Below, piece after piece: positions 1 through 8,345 of a stretch of DNA of 37,319 nt (positions are counted from its first letter, which is position 1; every line of letters starts with the position of its first letter). Under the pieces are notes generated by a model that had not been told where the DNA came from, ran no database searches, and saw nothing but the letters and a program-made list of their open reading frames with translations. Made by a program: the position numbers and the translations under genes. The stretch comes from Oerskovia rustica. GTDB taxonomy: Bacteria > Actinomycetota > Actinomycetes > Actinomycetales > Cellulomonadaceae. The stretch covers positions 128,348 through 165,666 of the forward strand of contig NZ_JACSQQ010000004.1 of NCBI RefSeq assembly GCF_014836555.1. The letters are read 5' to 3'.

Positions 1-60
1 GGCTCCGGGGGCGCCGCCGTCGTCGTCCCGGAAGAGCCCCCAGGTGCGGCGGTGGCCTGA
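1..60 (+). CDS. Possible 3' end of an upstream gene (partial)
   Basis: Frame 1 is open from the window edge to a TGA at 58-60 and would encode a C-terminal tail rich in Gly, Ala, Val, Pro and Glu, ending PEEPPGAAVA. The composition fits a disordered tail of a high-GC actinobacterial protein. Only 19 residues are visible, so no family can be named, and the stretch could be non-coding. Confidence 0.3.
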   Translation, partial: GSGGAAVVVPEEPPGAAVA

Positions 61-119
61 TCCTTTGGGGTGACCCTGGGTCGTCCCCACTGGCGATGTG
101 CACCGCCCGCCCGCGCGCA

Positions 120-134
120 TAGTCTCGCCGCATG
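120..134 (+). promoter_or_regulatory. -10 box placed for a leaderless mRNA of the first kinase gene
   Basis: TAGTCT at 120-125 is followed by exactly six bases and then the ATG at 132, so the expected transcription start is the A of the start codon. There is no Shine-Dalgarno sequence before this ATG. The same TANNNT-N6-ATG layout precedes the genes at 13200 and 17599. No clear -35 is visible. Confidence 0.5.
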
Positions 135-1376
135 CCTCCTGCTCCGCCGATCCGCTACGTGCCCTACTCGGCCTTCGACCTGTCCTGGCGGCTGGCGGCC
201 GCGTTCGGGTTCGGGGCGCTGCTCTTCCTCGCCTCCGCGCTCCTCACGGCGGAGGACCCTCAGGGGGCGACCTTCGAGCAGTGGGCGGCGATCTTCCTGC
301 TCGACCTCCTCCTCGGCGTCGTGGCGCTGGTCCTCCTCCCGGCGGTCCGTGCGGCACCGCTCACCGTGGCTCTCCTCATGGCGGTGGTCGGCGGCTTCAC
401 GACCTTCGGTGCGGGGGCCGTCGTGATCGCTCTGATCTCGCTCGCGACCCGTCGGCGGTGGCGGGAGATCGCGGGCGTCGGGGTCGTGTACATGGCGTCC
501 AGCCTGGGGAACGAGGCACTCTTCCGGTCGATGATCCCCGAGTGGGCGCACACGCCGTGGTGGGTGTGGCTCGTCGTCGGGGCGCTCGTGTACGGCCTGG
601 TCGTCGCGATCGGCGTCTCGATCGGGAACCGCCGCGACCTCGCGGAGTCCTGGCGCGTGCGGGCCGTGACGGCCGAGCGCGAGCAGGCCGCGCGCGTCGA
701 CCAGGCACGGTCGACCGAGCGCACCCGGATCGCGCGCGAGATGCACGACGTCCTGGCGCACCGTATCTCGCTCGTCGCGATGCACTCGGGGGCGCTCGCG
801 TACCGCACGGACCTCACGCCCGAGGAGACGGCGGTGGCCGCGGGCGTGATCCGCGACAACGCGCACCTCGCGATGACCGAGCTGCGCGAGGTCCTCGGCG
901 TGCTGCGCGAGACCGACGTCCCGGGCGCGGCCCCCGAGCGCCCGCAGCCGACGCTCGCCGCCCTGCCCGACCTGCTGGCCGAGGTACAGGGCCCGGACGG
1001 CTCCGACCCGGTCACGTGCGAGGTCGCACCGGGCACGGCCGAGCACCTCGCCGGGCTGGGTGACCAGGTGAGCCGGAGCGCGTACCGCATCCTGCAGGAG
1101 TCCCTCACGAACGCCCGCAAGCACGCGCCGGGCGAGCCGGTCCGCGTCGAGATCGACGGCGCCCCGGGGGAGGGGCTCACGGTGCGGGTCGCCAACCCGC
1201 TCGTCGCGGTCCGCGTGCCCGACGACGGCGACGGGCCGTGCCCGTCCGGTGCGCCGCCGTCGGGCCTGGGGCTGACGGGGCTCGCGGAGCGTGCGCGCCT
1301 CACGGGCGGCGAGCTGACCGCGGGGCCCGACGGGGCAGGCCGCTTCGTCGTGAGAGCGTGGCTCCCGTGGACCTGA
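132..1376 (+). CDS. NarL-type sensor histidine kinase (HisKA_3)
   Basis: Membrane histidine kinase of 414 residues. The N-terminal half (about residues 20-165) is a run of hydrophobic helices without an obvious extracellular domain. A coiled linker rich in Arg, Glu and Ala leads to the HisKA_3 dimerisation helix with REMHDVLAHRIS; His205 is the predicted phosphoacceptor. The C-terminal ATPase domain has an N-box (QESLTNARKHAPG) and a glycine-rich GLGLTGLAERARLTGG stretch. It overlaps the response-regulator gene by 10 bp and surely partners with it. The start is ATG 132, supported by the -10 box at 120-125. The signal is unknown; the short-loop membrane region suggests sensing within or at the membrane. 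It resembles the kinase at 34309-35553 closely, especially around the His box. Confidence 0.93.
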   Translation: MPPAPPIRYVPYSAFDLSWRLAAAFGFGALLFLASALLTAEDPQGATFEQWAAIFLLDLLLGVVALVLLPAVRAAPLTVALLMAVVGGFTTFGAGAVVIALISLATRRRWREIAGVGVVYMASSLGNEALFRSMIPEWAHTPWWVWLVVGALVYGLVVAIGVSIGNRRDLAESWRVRAVTAEREQAARVDQARSTERTRIAREMHDVLAHRISLVAMHSGALAYRTDLTPEETAVAAGVIRDNAHLAMTELREVLGVLRETDVPGAAPERPQPTLAALPDLLAEVQGPDGSDPVTCEVAPGTAEHLAGLGDQVSRSAYRILQESLTNARKHAPGEPVRVEIDGAPGEGLTVRVANPLVAVRVPDDGDGPCPSGAPPSGLGLTGLAERARLTGGELTAGPDGAGRFVVRAWLPWT

Positions 1377-2071
1377 CCCCGCTGACTCCTGCCGCCCCCG
1401 AGACCGTGCCAACGGACACACCCCTGCGTGTCGTCCTGGTCGACGACGACACGCTCGTCCGCGCGGGGCTGCGCCTCATCCTGGGCGGCGACCGGGCGAT
1501 CGAGATCGTGGGCGAGGCCTCCGACGGGATCGCTGCCGTCTCGGAGATCGCGCGGACCCGGCCCGACGTCGTCCTCATGGACATCCGCATGCCCCGCCGC
1601 GACGGGCTTGCGGCCCTGGAGATCGCGCGCGCGGCCGACCCGACGCTCAAGGTCGTCGTCCTGACGACGTTCGACGCCGACGACATGGTGCTGACCGCGC
1701 TGCGGCTGGGCGCGGCGGGCTTCCTGCTCAAGGACACGCCGCCCGCCGAGCTCGTGGCGGCGGTCCGGCTCGTCGCGCAGGGGCGGTCCATGCTGTCCCC
1801 GTCGGTCACGCAGCAGCTCATCACGGCGGTCGCGCGTCAGCCCGTCGACGGCCGGGAGGCCGCCGCGCAGGTGCGCCTCGCGCGGCTGACCGAGCGCGAG
1901 CTCGAGGTCGCGGTCGCGATCGGGACGGGACTGTCCAACGCGGACATCGCGGCGAGCCTTTTCCTGAGCATCGCGACGGTCAAGACCCACGTGGGGCGGG
2001 TGCTCGACAAGCTCGGGGCCGACAACCGCGTGCAGGTCGCGATCTGCGTGCACGACGCGGGGCTCGCCTAG
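1367..2071 (+). CDS. NarL/FixJ-family response regulator
   Basis: Response regulator of 234 residues with a short N-terminal extension. The receiver has the acidic patch (VDDD), Asp72 in VVLMDIRMP as phosphoacceptor, the Thr of VLTTFD and the Lys of FLLKDTPP. A C-terminal LuxR-type helix-turn-helix follows (LTEREL, then GLSNADIAASLFLSIATVKTHV). GTG 1367 is chosen because a GAGAG stretch lies about 10 bases upstream and it overlaps the kinase stop, implying coupled translation; GTG 1358 is an equally in-frame alternative. It ends only 4 bp before the end of the convergent phosphatase gene. The regulon is not visible from the sequence. Confidence 0.93.
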   Translation: MDLTPLTPAAPETVPTDTPLRVVLVDDDTLVRAGLRLILGGDRAIEIVGEASDGIAAVSEIARTRPDVVLMDIRMPRRDGLAALEIARAADPTLKVVVLTTFDADDMVLTALRLGAAGFLLKDTPPAELVAAVRLVAQGRSMLSPSVTQQLITAVARQPVDGREAAAQVRLARLTERELEVAVAIGTGLSNADIAASLFLSIATVKTHVGRVLDKLGADNRVQVAICVHDAGLA

Positions 2072-2075
2072 CGGG

Positions 2076-3683
2076 TCAGGGCACCTCGTAGAGCAGCAGG
2101 GCGACGTCGTCCCGCGCGCCGTCGGCGAGGAGCTCGGCGAGCAGCGCGTCCGGCAGGTCGGAGGCCGGGCGCTCCTCACGGATCGCGAGGGCCGCGTCGG
2201 CCAGGCGGCGCAGGCCCTGCGAGAGGTGCTCGCCGCGGCGCTCGACGAGCCCGTCGGTGTACAGCACGACGGCGTCGCCGCTGTCGAGCGCGGCGGTCGC
2301 CTCGGGCCGCGGTGCGGTGCTGAGGGCCAGGGGCGTGCCCCGACCCTCGTTGAGCCAGCACGTCTCGGCCTTGTTGACCACGAGCGGAGGCAGGTGGCCC
2401 GCGGCCGAGTAGGTCAGGGTGCGGGCGTTCTCGTCGACGATCGCGCACAGGACGGTCGCGAGCTCGGCACCGGGGAGCGTCCGCGCGAAGCGGTCGAGGC
2501 CCTCGAGCGTGGCCGCGGGTCCCAGGTTCTCCAGGAGCAGGGCGCGGCTCGCGCTGCGGAGCTGTCCCATGACGGCCGCCGCGCGCAGCCCCTTGCCCAC
2601 GCAGTCGCCCACGACCAGGCCGAAGCGCCCTCCGGACAGGTCGACGACGTCGTACCAGTCGCCGCCGATGAGGAGGCTGTCGTCGGCCGGACGGTAGCGG
2701 GTGTGCCACCCCGGGGCCGTCGGGTCGTCGGGGAGCATCGCGTCCTGGAGGGCGTTCGCGACGTTGCGCAGCTCGTCGACCTGACGGATCTGGGCGAGCG
2801 TGCTGCTCAGGGCGGTGCCGACCGCGGACGCGACGAGCTGGAGGAACGAGCGCTGGTCCTCGTCGTCGGGGCGCTGCGGGTTCCCCTCGAGGACGATCAC
2901 GCCCGCCGCGGCACGGTCGCGGGTGGCCGCGAGCGGCGCGACGAGCGCGGGGCCGACGTGCTCGAGCCGTCGCTCGTCGGCGACCTCGCGCAGGATCTGC
3001 GACGGGACCGACTCGTCGTGACGCTCGTGCGTCGACGCGAAGGCCACGAGCCCGGCCGACGTGTCGAGGTAGAGGTCCGCACGCGTGACGTCGACGCTGC
3101 GCCCGAGCACCCCGACGGTCGCGGCAGCGAGCTCGTCGACGTCGCCCTGGAGGCGCTGGAGGGTCGCCGTGAGGGTGCCGAGGGTCTGGAGCCGACGGCG
3201 GTCGACGACGTGGCCCGTGGTCTCGGTCGCGACGTCCATGACCCCGCGGATGGTGCCGTCGTCGGCACGCAGCGGGCTGTACGAGAACGTGAAGGCCGTC
3301 TCCTCGTCGAAGCCCGAACGGTTCATGATCAGGGTCTGGTCCTCGGACCACGTGGGTTCACCGGTCTCCAGGACCGAGGCGAACAGGGGCTCGATCTCGT
3401 CCCAGATCTCGGCCCACACCTCGCCTGCGGGGGCGCCCATCGCGCCGGGGTGCTTGTCCTGCCCGAGCATGGGCCGGTAGCCGTCGTTGTACAGCATCAC
3501 GAGGTCCGGTCCCCAGGCGATGAAGATGGGGAAGCGGGTGCTGAAGCACAGGCGCACGGCGGCGCGCAGCGTCTTGGGCCAGGTGTCGGGGGAGCCGAGC
3601 GAGGTGGCGGACCAGTCGATCGACCGGGCCAGCTCACCGCTCTCGGTGCCCTGGGTGGCCAGGTCGAACCAGTCGGAACTCAC
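2076..3683 (-). CDS. PAS-GAF-SpoIIE (PP2C-type) protein phosphatase
   Basis: Predicted soluble serine/threonine phosphatase of 535 residues, in the style of RsbU/RsbP environmental phosphatases that act on anti-sigma-factor antagonists. Residues about 20-160 form a PAS-like domain of the PAS_3 type (PIFIAWGPDLVMLYNDGYRPMLG). About 165-310 is a GAF domain. About 330-533 is the SpoIIE/PP2C catalytic domain, with GGDWYDVV, GDCVGKGLRAA, YTDGLVERRGE and GARDDVALL carrying the metal-binding aspartates. The start is GTG 3683. TATCAT on the minus strand ends five bases before it, so the mRNA may be leaderless. No anti-sigma factor or STAS gene lies nearby, so its target must be elsewhere. Confidence 0.9.
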   Translation of the reverse strand: MSSDWFDLATQGTESGELARSIDWSATSLGSPDTWPKTLRAAVRLCFSTRFPIFIAWGPDLVMLYNDGYRPMLGQDKHPGAMGAPAGEVWAEIWDEIEPLFASVLETGEPTWSEDQTLIMNRSGFDEETAFTFSYSPLRADDGTIRGVMDVATETTGHVVDRRRLQTLGTLTATLQRLQGDVDELAAATVGVLGRSVDVTRADLYLDTSAGLVAFASTHERHDESVPSQILREVADERRLEHVGPALVAPLAATRDRAAAGVIVLEGNPQRPDDEDQRSFLQLVASAVGTALSSTLAQIRQVDELRNVANALQDAMLPDDPTAPGWHTRYRPADDSLLIGGDWYDVVDLSGGRFGLVVGDCVGKGLRAAAVMGQLRSASRALLLENLGPAATLEGLDRFARTLPGAELATVLCAIVDENARTLTYSAAGHLPPLVVNKAETCWLNEGRGTPLALSTAPRPEATAALDSGDAVVLYTDGLVERRGEHLSQGLRRLADAALAIREERPASDLPDALLAELLADGARDDVALLLYEVP

Positions 3684-3722
3684 GACTCATGATAGGAGGT
3701 TTCGGCAACACCCTTCGCATCC

Positions 3723-3735
3723 TGTGCAGTGCACA
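3723..3735. promoter_or_regulatory. 13-bp perfect palindrome upstream of the phosphatase gene
   Basis: TGTGCAGTGCACA is a 6+1+6 palindrome 40 bp upstream of the GTG of the PP2C gene and on the promoter side of its -10 box. It could be an operator for a dimeric regulator. It also lies close to the long hairpin at 3761-3824. No cognate regulator is identifiable. Confidence 0.3.
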
Positions 3736-3760
3736 CCGGGCCCGTGGAGAGCGCGGGCCG

Positions 3761-3824
3761 CGTCGAGCGTGCAGTTCGGGTCGTCAGGCCTGCCCGGTGG
3801 ACGACCCGAGGTGCACGCTCGACG
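3761..3824. repeat. Palindromic terminator-like repeat, family A copy 1
   Basis: Two 25-base arms (3761-3785 and 3800-3824) are inverted copies with two mismatches around a 14-base loop. It lies 32 bp past the stop of the minus-strand response regulator. It lacks a run of T on either side. Its core, GTGCAGTTCGGGTCGTC, recurs in a second hairpin at 25829-25889, also just past a minus-strand gene, so this is a dispersed element and not a unique structure. Confidence 0.7.
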
Positions 3825-3855
3825 GACGGGACGCCGACGATCCGGCCGCCCGGGG

Positions 3856-4509
3856 TCACCCGCGCTCCGACAGCCCGACCAGCCCCGACTCGTACGCCGC
3901 GATCACGAGCTGCACGCGGTCGCGGCACCCGAGCTTGCGCAGCACCTCGGACACGTGGGACTTCACGGTCTGCTCGGTGATGAACAGCTCGGCCCCGATC
4001 TCGGCGTTGGACAGCCCCCGGGCGACCGTGAGCAGCACCTCGCGCTCGCGTCCCGTGAGGTTCTCGATCCCGGGCGCGGCCCTGGTCGTGCGCTGCGCGA
4101 AGTCGCCGACCAGGCGGCGCGTCACGGTGGGCCCCAGCAGCATCGACCCGTCCGCGACGAGACGCACGCCCTCGACCAGGCGAGGGGCCGGGGTGTCCTT
4201 GAGCAGGAAGCCCGAGGCCCCGGCCTGGAGCGCGTCGAACACGTACTCGTCGAGGTCGAACGTCGTGAGGATCAGGACGCTCGTGCCGGGGTGGCGCGCG
4301 CAGATCGCGCCCGTCGCGGCGATCCCGTCCATGACGGGCATGCGCACGTCGACGACCGCGACGTCGGGCCGGTGGGTCGCGACGACGTCGAGCAGCTCGG
4401 CCCCGTCGCCCGCCGAGCCGACGACCTCGATGTCCTCGGCCGCGTCGAGGATCGCGGCGAATCCGTACCGGACCACGGGCTGGTCGTCCGCGACCACGAC
4501 GCGGGTCAC
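3856..4509 (-). CDS. NarL/FixJ-family response regulator
   Basis: Response regulator of 217 residues. The receiver carries VVADDQ, Asp54 in VAVVDVRMPVMDG as phosphoacceptor, Thr in ILTTFDLDEYV and Lys in FLLKDTPAP. The C-terminal LuxR-type helix-turn-helix is clear (LTGREREVLL, GLSNAEIGAELFITEQTVKSHV). ATG 4509 overlaps the kinase stop by 4 bp (ATGA), so the two are translationally coupled. The family A hairpin downstream probably ends the operon. Confidence 0.94.
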   Translation of the reverse strand: MTRVVVADDQPVVRYGFAAILDAAEDIEVVGSAGDGAELLDVVATHRPDVAVVDVRMPVMDGIAATGAICARHPGTSVLILTTFDLDEYVFDALQAGASGFLLKDTPAPRLVEGVRLVADGSMLLGPTVTRRLVGDFAQRTTRAAPGIENLTGREREVLLTVARGLSNAEIGAELFITEQTVKSHVSEVLRKLGCRDRVQLVIAAYESGLVGLSERG

Positions 4510-5894
4510 GCGTCGGTCCCGTCCACGGCGTCGGGAAGCGGGGCGGCCAGGTCGTCGCCCGTGGAGCCGTACCGGTAGGTCTCCGTGCGCTCCGGTGCCG
4601 TGGCCGGTTCCGGCTCGCCGACCGGGAGCGAGAGGTCGACGACGAACGAGCCGTCCTCCTCGCCCGCCGTGAGCGAGCCGCCGATCGACTCGACGCGTTC
4701 GCGCATCCCGAGCAGCCCGCGGCCGGGGGCTGCGGGGGAGGTGCGGGGGACCAGGGGGTTGGAGAGGCGCGCGGTCACGACCGTGCCCGACGGCGTCGCT
4801 CCCGTCCCGAGGGCGAGCGTCACCGGCTGCCCCGGGGCGTGGCGACGCGCGTTCGTCAACGACTCCTGGACCGCGCGGTAGAGCACGAGCCCCTGGGCCG
4901 ACGGAAGGTCGGGCACGCCCGCCACGACCGTCACCTGCTGCCCGGCCGAGCGGGCCGCGTCCACGAGCGCCACGACGTCACCGGCCCCGGGCTGCGGCGC
5001 CCGGTCGGCGCCCTCGGTGCGCTGCAGCACCGCGAGCACCTGACGCAGCTCGCCCAGCGCGTGCCGCGCGTCGTCGGCGATGTCCGCGAGCACGACCCTG
5101 GCCTCGGCATCCATCGACGGGTGCACGTACGGTGCCGACTCCGCACGGACGGCGACGAGCGAGATGTGGTGCGCGACGACGTCGTGCAGGTCGTGCGCGA
5201 TCCGGGCCCTCTCGACGGCGACGGTCTCGACCGCGAGGGCCTGGTCGGAGACGAGGGCGGCGGCGGCCGTGCGCAGGCGTGCGCGCTGCCCCGCCCCGAC
5301 AGCGGCACTGGTAGCCACCGCAGCGAACGACATGACGACGTAGAGCACGAACGTCACGTCGCTCTCACGGCCGGAGGTCACGGGGCCGATCGGCAGCAAG
5401 GCGGGGATGTCCGAGGCGCAGTAGATCGCGACGACACCGGTGGCCAGTGCGAACGGGAGCAGCGTGCGATGCCACGCGTCGTGCGCCGCGACGACCGCTA
5501 CGGCCAGAAGGGCGAGCCACCAGGCCCAGACGAACGTGCCGATCAGGGGGAGGAGGAGGAAGGGCCAGCCGGCGAGCACGCAGGCCAGCAGGGCGGAGCG
5601 GCGCGCGACGAGCACTCCCACCACGGCACTGAAGCTGCCGAGCGCGACGACGGGCAGGACGAGCGTGGGGTTCGCGATCATGTTGGTCCAGAGCCTGCCG
5701 TCATAGGGCAGCTGGATCGGGGTCACGAGCGTGAACAGCCCGACGAGCAGCGCGAGCACGCCGGGGAAGATCCAGGGGCGCCAGTCCTCGCGCTCGGTCG
5801 CGGCGGCTCCGGTCGTTCGCGACCGGTCGGGTGCGCCGTCGGAGACGGGTGGCGGCGAGGTGATGGGCGCGGGGGCCCGGGCGGCGGTGACCAT
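4506..5894 (-). CDS. NarL-type sensor histidine kinase
   Basis: Membrane kinase of 462 residues. After a Pro/Ala-rich cytoplasmic head (1-38) come six or so hydrophobic helices (about 40-205). The HisKA_3 helix has DLHDVVAHHISLVAV, with His237 as phosphoacceptor. The ATPase domain has QESLTNARRHAPGQP and GRGLLGMRERVESIGG. A C-terminal acidic tail of about 40 residues follows. The open frame continues far upstream, but the protein similarity begins around ATG 5894, so that start is used. It has no Shine-Dalgarno; AACAAT ends seven bases before it, which could be a -10 box for a nearly leaderless mRNA. It is divergent from the CPBP gene at 6054. Confidence 0.88.
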   Translation of the reverse strand: MVTAARAPAPITSPPPVSDGAPDRSRTTGAAATEREDWRPWIFPGVLALLVGLFTLVTPIQLPYDGRLWTNMIANPTLVLPVVALGSFSAVVGVLVARRSALLACVLAGWPFLLLPLIGTFVWAWWLALLAVAVVAAHDAWHRTLLPFALATGVVAIYCASDIPALLPIGPVTSGRESDVTFVLYVVMSFAAVATSAAVGAGQRARLRTAAAALVSDQALAVETVAVERARIAHDLHDVVAHHISLVAVRAESAPYVHPSMDAEARVVLADIADDARHALGELRQVLAVLQRTEGADRAPQPGAGDVVALVDAARSAGQQVTVVAGVPDLPSAQGLVLYRAVQESLTNARRHAPGQPVTLALGTGATPSGTVVTARLSNPLVPRTSPAAPGRGLLGMRERVESIGGSLTAGEEDGSFVVDLSLPVGEPEPATAPERTETYRYGSTGDDLAAPLPDAVDGTDA

Positions 5895-5990
5895 GTCGAC
5901 GATTGTTGCGGGTCCGGCGCCCGGCACGGCACCGGCACGCGACGGACCCTGTCTCCCTCCTGCGGGGGAGGTCGACGGGGGCCGGACCGC

Positions 5991-6020
5991 CCAGCCCAGC
6001 CCAGGCCAGGCCAGGCCTGG
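5991..6020. repeat. Short tandem CCAGG/CCAGC repeat in a divergent promoter region
   Basis: Five-base units (two CCAGC then three CCAGG) run through 5991-6020 and end in CCAGGCCTGG, a 10-bp palindrome. They sit between the divergent kinase and CPBP genes. The tract may vary in copy number or serve as a binding site; the sequence does not tell. Confidence 0.4.
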
Positions 6021-6053
6021 CGTGGCGCACCGGCCCGACGGCAGGATGGGCCG

Positions 6054-7031
6054 ATGGCCCCCGACGACGCGGTTCCCTCCACGCCCAGCTCGGCCCTCGG
6101 CTCGACCGATTCCTCGCACGCAACCTCGTCCGTGTCCGTCGCACCACCCCTCCCGCACACGCTCGCCCGCGCCGTGCTCGGCGCGGCCGTCATGGGCGTC
6201 GGGCTCGGCGCCTCGGTCGCGCTCGGCATCGCGGCGGCGGAGCACTGGGGGCTCGACGGGTTCCTCGCCCGACTCGTCCCCGCGCTGCTCGTGACGTCGC
6301 TGGTCGTCCCGGCGATCCTGTTCCTCCGGCGTCGGTTCGACCGCCGGTCGCTGCGTGGCATCGGGTTGGTCGGACCGCTCACAGCGGTCCGGACAGCCGG
6401 CCTCGGGTTCGCCGTCGTCGTCGCCGCTGCCGTCGTGGTCCTGGGTGGGGCCACCGTCGCGGGGTGGCTGACCTGGGGAGCGGTCGACCGGGGAGACCTG
6501 CTGCTCTTCCTCGTGACCAACACGTCGATCGCCTTGCTCTACGAGGCGGTGCCCGAGGAGGTCTCGCTGCGTGGCTACGTGCTCACGACGCTCCGGTCCC
6601 GGTATGCGCGCTGGGTCGCGATCGTGGTCACGACGGCCTTGTTCCTGGCCGCCGCCTCGACGTCCGTCGTGGTGGGTGCCGGGCTCACGCGCCTGCTGGA
6701 TGTCGAGCCGTTCCCGTGGGGCGTCGTACCGGCGGGGGAGGACCCGGTCTCGTACTTCATGCTGCTCGCGGTCTTCGGACTCATGCTCGCCTACGCGCGC
6801 GAGGCGGACCCGACGGCGAGCGTGTGGACGTGCGTCGGCGCTCACCTGGCCTTCCTCACGGTCAACCGGGTCGTGCTGTCGGTGGGCGGGACGGGCGTCG
6901 AGGTCGAGCTCGCGAGCCCCGACGTCCTGCTGCTCGTGCCGCTCTACGTGGGTCTCGCGATCGTGGCGTTCGCGTTCCTGGGCGAGCGCACACCCCGTCC
7001 CAGCCCGCGAGAGGTTCCGCGAACTGCTTGA
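6054..7031 (+). CDS. CPBP-family intramembrane metalloprotease-like protein, degenerate motifs
   Basis: Polytopic membrane protein of 325 residues with about eight hydrophobic helices after a Ser/Thr-rich head. It belongs to the CPBP (Abi/CAAX) family by motif 1, PEEVSLRGY, with Glu168, Glu169 and Arg173. Where motif 2 should read FxxxH the protein has FLAAA, so that histidine is missing. Motif 3 keeps a histidine (GAHLAFLTV) but not the Asn/Asp four residues on. It may be an inactive or altered protease. ATG 6054 has GCAGGA seven bases upstream. It is divergent from a kinase gene, and another CPBP gene at 33476 also adjoins a kinase pair. Confidence 0.8.
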   Translation: MAPDDAVPSTPSSALGSTDSSHATSSVSVAPPLPHTLARAVLGAAVMGVGLGASVALGIAAAEHWGLDGFLARLVPALLVTSLVVPAILFLRRRFDRRSLRGIGLVGPLTAVRTAGLGFAVVVAAAVVVLGGATVAGWLTWGAVDRGDLLLFLVTNTSIALLYEAVPEEVSLRGYVLTTLRSRYARWVAIVVTTALFLAAASTSVVVGAGLTRLLDVEPFPWGVVPAGEDPVSYFMLLAVFGLMLAYAREADPTASVWTCVGAHLAFLTVNRVVLSVGGTGVEVELASPDVLLLVPLYVGLAIVAFAFLGERTPRPSPREVPRTA

Positions 7032-7056
7032 CCGGCCCGGTGCCCCGGCCTACGGT
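7028..7056 (+). promoter_or_regulatory. Sigma-70-type promoter for ssuD
   Basis: TTGACC (7028-7033) and TACGGT (7051-7056) are separated by exactly 17 bp. The -35 box overlaps the TGA stop of the preceding CPBP gene. Transcription should start near 7063 and leave a leader of roughly 90 bases, GC-rich and able to fold, before the ssuD start at 7152. Confidence 0.55.
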
Positions 7057-7151
7057 TCGCCGACGCGCGTGACCCGCGACCTCTTCGACCGACCGGCCCA
7101 CCGGGCCCCCGAGGACCGGCCGCAGGAGGGTCCGCGCCGGACGGAGGAGAC

Positions 7152-8309
7152 ATGACCGCGGCGATCCACTGGTTCCTGCCGACGTCGGGGGACGGGCGCA
7201 CCGTCGTCGGGTCGTCGCACGCGGCGACGACTCCCGGGACGGCGCAGGCCTTCCGCGCCCCGACGCTCGACTACCTCACCGACGTCGCCCGCGCGGCCGA
7301 CCGTCTGGGCTTCGAGGCCGTCCTGACCCCGACCGGCACGTGGTGCGAGGACGCGTGGCTGACGACCGCGGCGTTGCTGCGCGAGACGCAGCGGCTGCAC
7401 TTCCTCGTCGCGTTCCGCCCGGGCCTGGTGTCGCCGACGCTCGCCGCGCAGATGGCGGCGACGCTCCAGCGGTTCTCGGGCGGGCGTGTGCGCCTCAACG
7501 TCGTGACGGGCGGGGACGAGAGCGAGCAGCGCAGGTTCGGCGACTGGCTCGAGCACGACGAGCGCTACGCGCGCACGGCCGAGTTCCTGGCGGTCGTGCG
7601 CGGGCTGTTCTCGGGCGAGCCGCTCGACCTCGACGGGCGGCACTACCGGATCCGCGACGGCCGGGTCCCTGTGCCGCCGGACCCGGCACCACCCATCTAC
7701 TTCGGCGGCTCCTCGGACGCCGCGCTGCCCGTCGCGGCCGAGCACGCCGACGTCTACCTCACGTGGGGTGAGCCGCCTGCCCAGGCCAAGGCGAAGATCG
7801 ACCGGGTGCGGGAGCTCGCTGCCGAACGGGGGCGGACCCTGCGGTTCGGCATCCGGCTGCACACCATCAGCCGGGACTCGTCCGCCGAGGCGTGGGGCGT
7901 CACCGAGAAGTTCCTCGACGCGTGGTCGCCCGAGCAGGTCGCGGCCGCGCAGGCCCAGTTCCGTTCGTCGTCCTCGACGGGCCAGCGGCGCATGGCCGCG
8001 CTCAACGGCGACCGCTTCGACGGCCGCTCCCGGTCGCTCGAGGTGCACCCGGGCCTGTGGTCGGGCGTGGGGCTCGTGCGCGGCGGGGCCGGGACGTCCC
8101 TCGTGGGCAGCCACGAGGAGGTCGCCGATCTCGTGCAGGAGTACCACGATGCGGGCTTCGACGAGTTCGTGCTCTCGGGGTACCCGCACCTCGAGGAGGC
8201 GCACTGGTTCGCCGAGGGCGTGCGACCGATCCTCGACCAGCGCGGGGTCACGCGTCCGGTCGGGGCGCGCGACGAGGCCGCGCTCAGGACGCACTCGGTG
8301 GCGTTCTAG
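7152..8309 (+). CDS. ssuD: FMNH2-dependent alkanesulfonate monooxygenase
   Basis: Cleaves alkanesulfonates to aldehyde and sulfite using FMNH2 and O2, releasing sulfur for assimilation. The 385-residue bacterial luciferase-like protein matches SsuD along its length: WFLPTSGDG at the N-terminus, PTGTWCEDAWL with Cys65 (matching the conserved Cys54 of E. coli SsuD), LVAFRPGLVSPT, LNVVTGGD, YFGGSSDAA, YLTWGEPP, GIRLHTISR, GVGLVRGGAGTSLVGS and FVLSGYPHLEEA. A strong GGAGGA lies just before ATG 7152. No ssuE flavin reductase or ssuABC transporter adjoins it, so reduced flavin and uptake must come from elsewhere. Confidence 0.95.
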   Translation: MTAAIHWFLPTSGDGRTVVGSSHAATTPGTAQAFRAPTLDYLTDVARAADRLGFEAVLTPTGTWCEDAWLTTAALLRETQRLHFLVAFRPGLVSPTLAAQMAATLQRFSGGRVRLNVVTGGDESEQRRFGDWLEHDERYARTAEFLAVVRGLFSGEPLDLDGRHYRIRDGRVPVPPDPAPPIYFGGSSDAALPVAAEHADVYLTWGEPPAQAKAKIDRVRELAAERGRTLRFGIRLHTISRDSSAEAWGVTEKFLDAWSPEQVAAAQAQFRSSSSTGQRRMAALNGDRFDGRSRSLEVHPGLWSGVGLVRGGAGTSLVGSHEEVADLVQEYHDAGFDEFVLSGYPHLEEAHWFAEGVRPILDQRGVTRPVGARDEAALRTHSVAF

Positions 8310-8345
8310 GCGCGGCCCCGGGCTGTGCTGGGGGGAGGCGAGCCG

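Noticed and set aside
2226-3692. 488-codon open frame on the plus strand
   Set aside because: Antisense to the phosphatase gene, whose PAS, GAF and PP2C motifs are unambiguous.
3680-3760. SigB-type promoter for the PP2C phosphatase
   Set aside because: No GTTT-N14-GGGTA pattern is found; only a TATCAT -10 box next to the GTG is visible.
5895-6845. N-terminal extension of the minus-strand kinase
   Set aside because: The frame remains open to 6845 but is antisense to the CPBP gene and has low-complexity charged composition; the kinase begins at ATG 5894.
7032-7151. Known riboswitch in the ssuD leader
   Set aside because: No conserved core of a known riboswitch class could be recognised; the region is only generally GC-rich.
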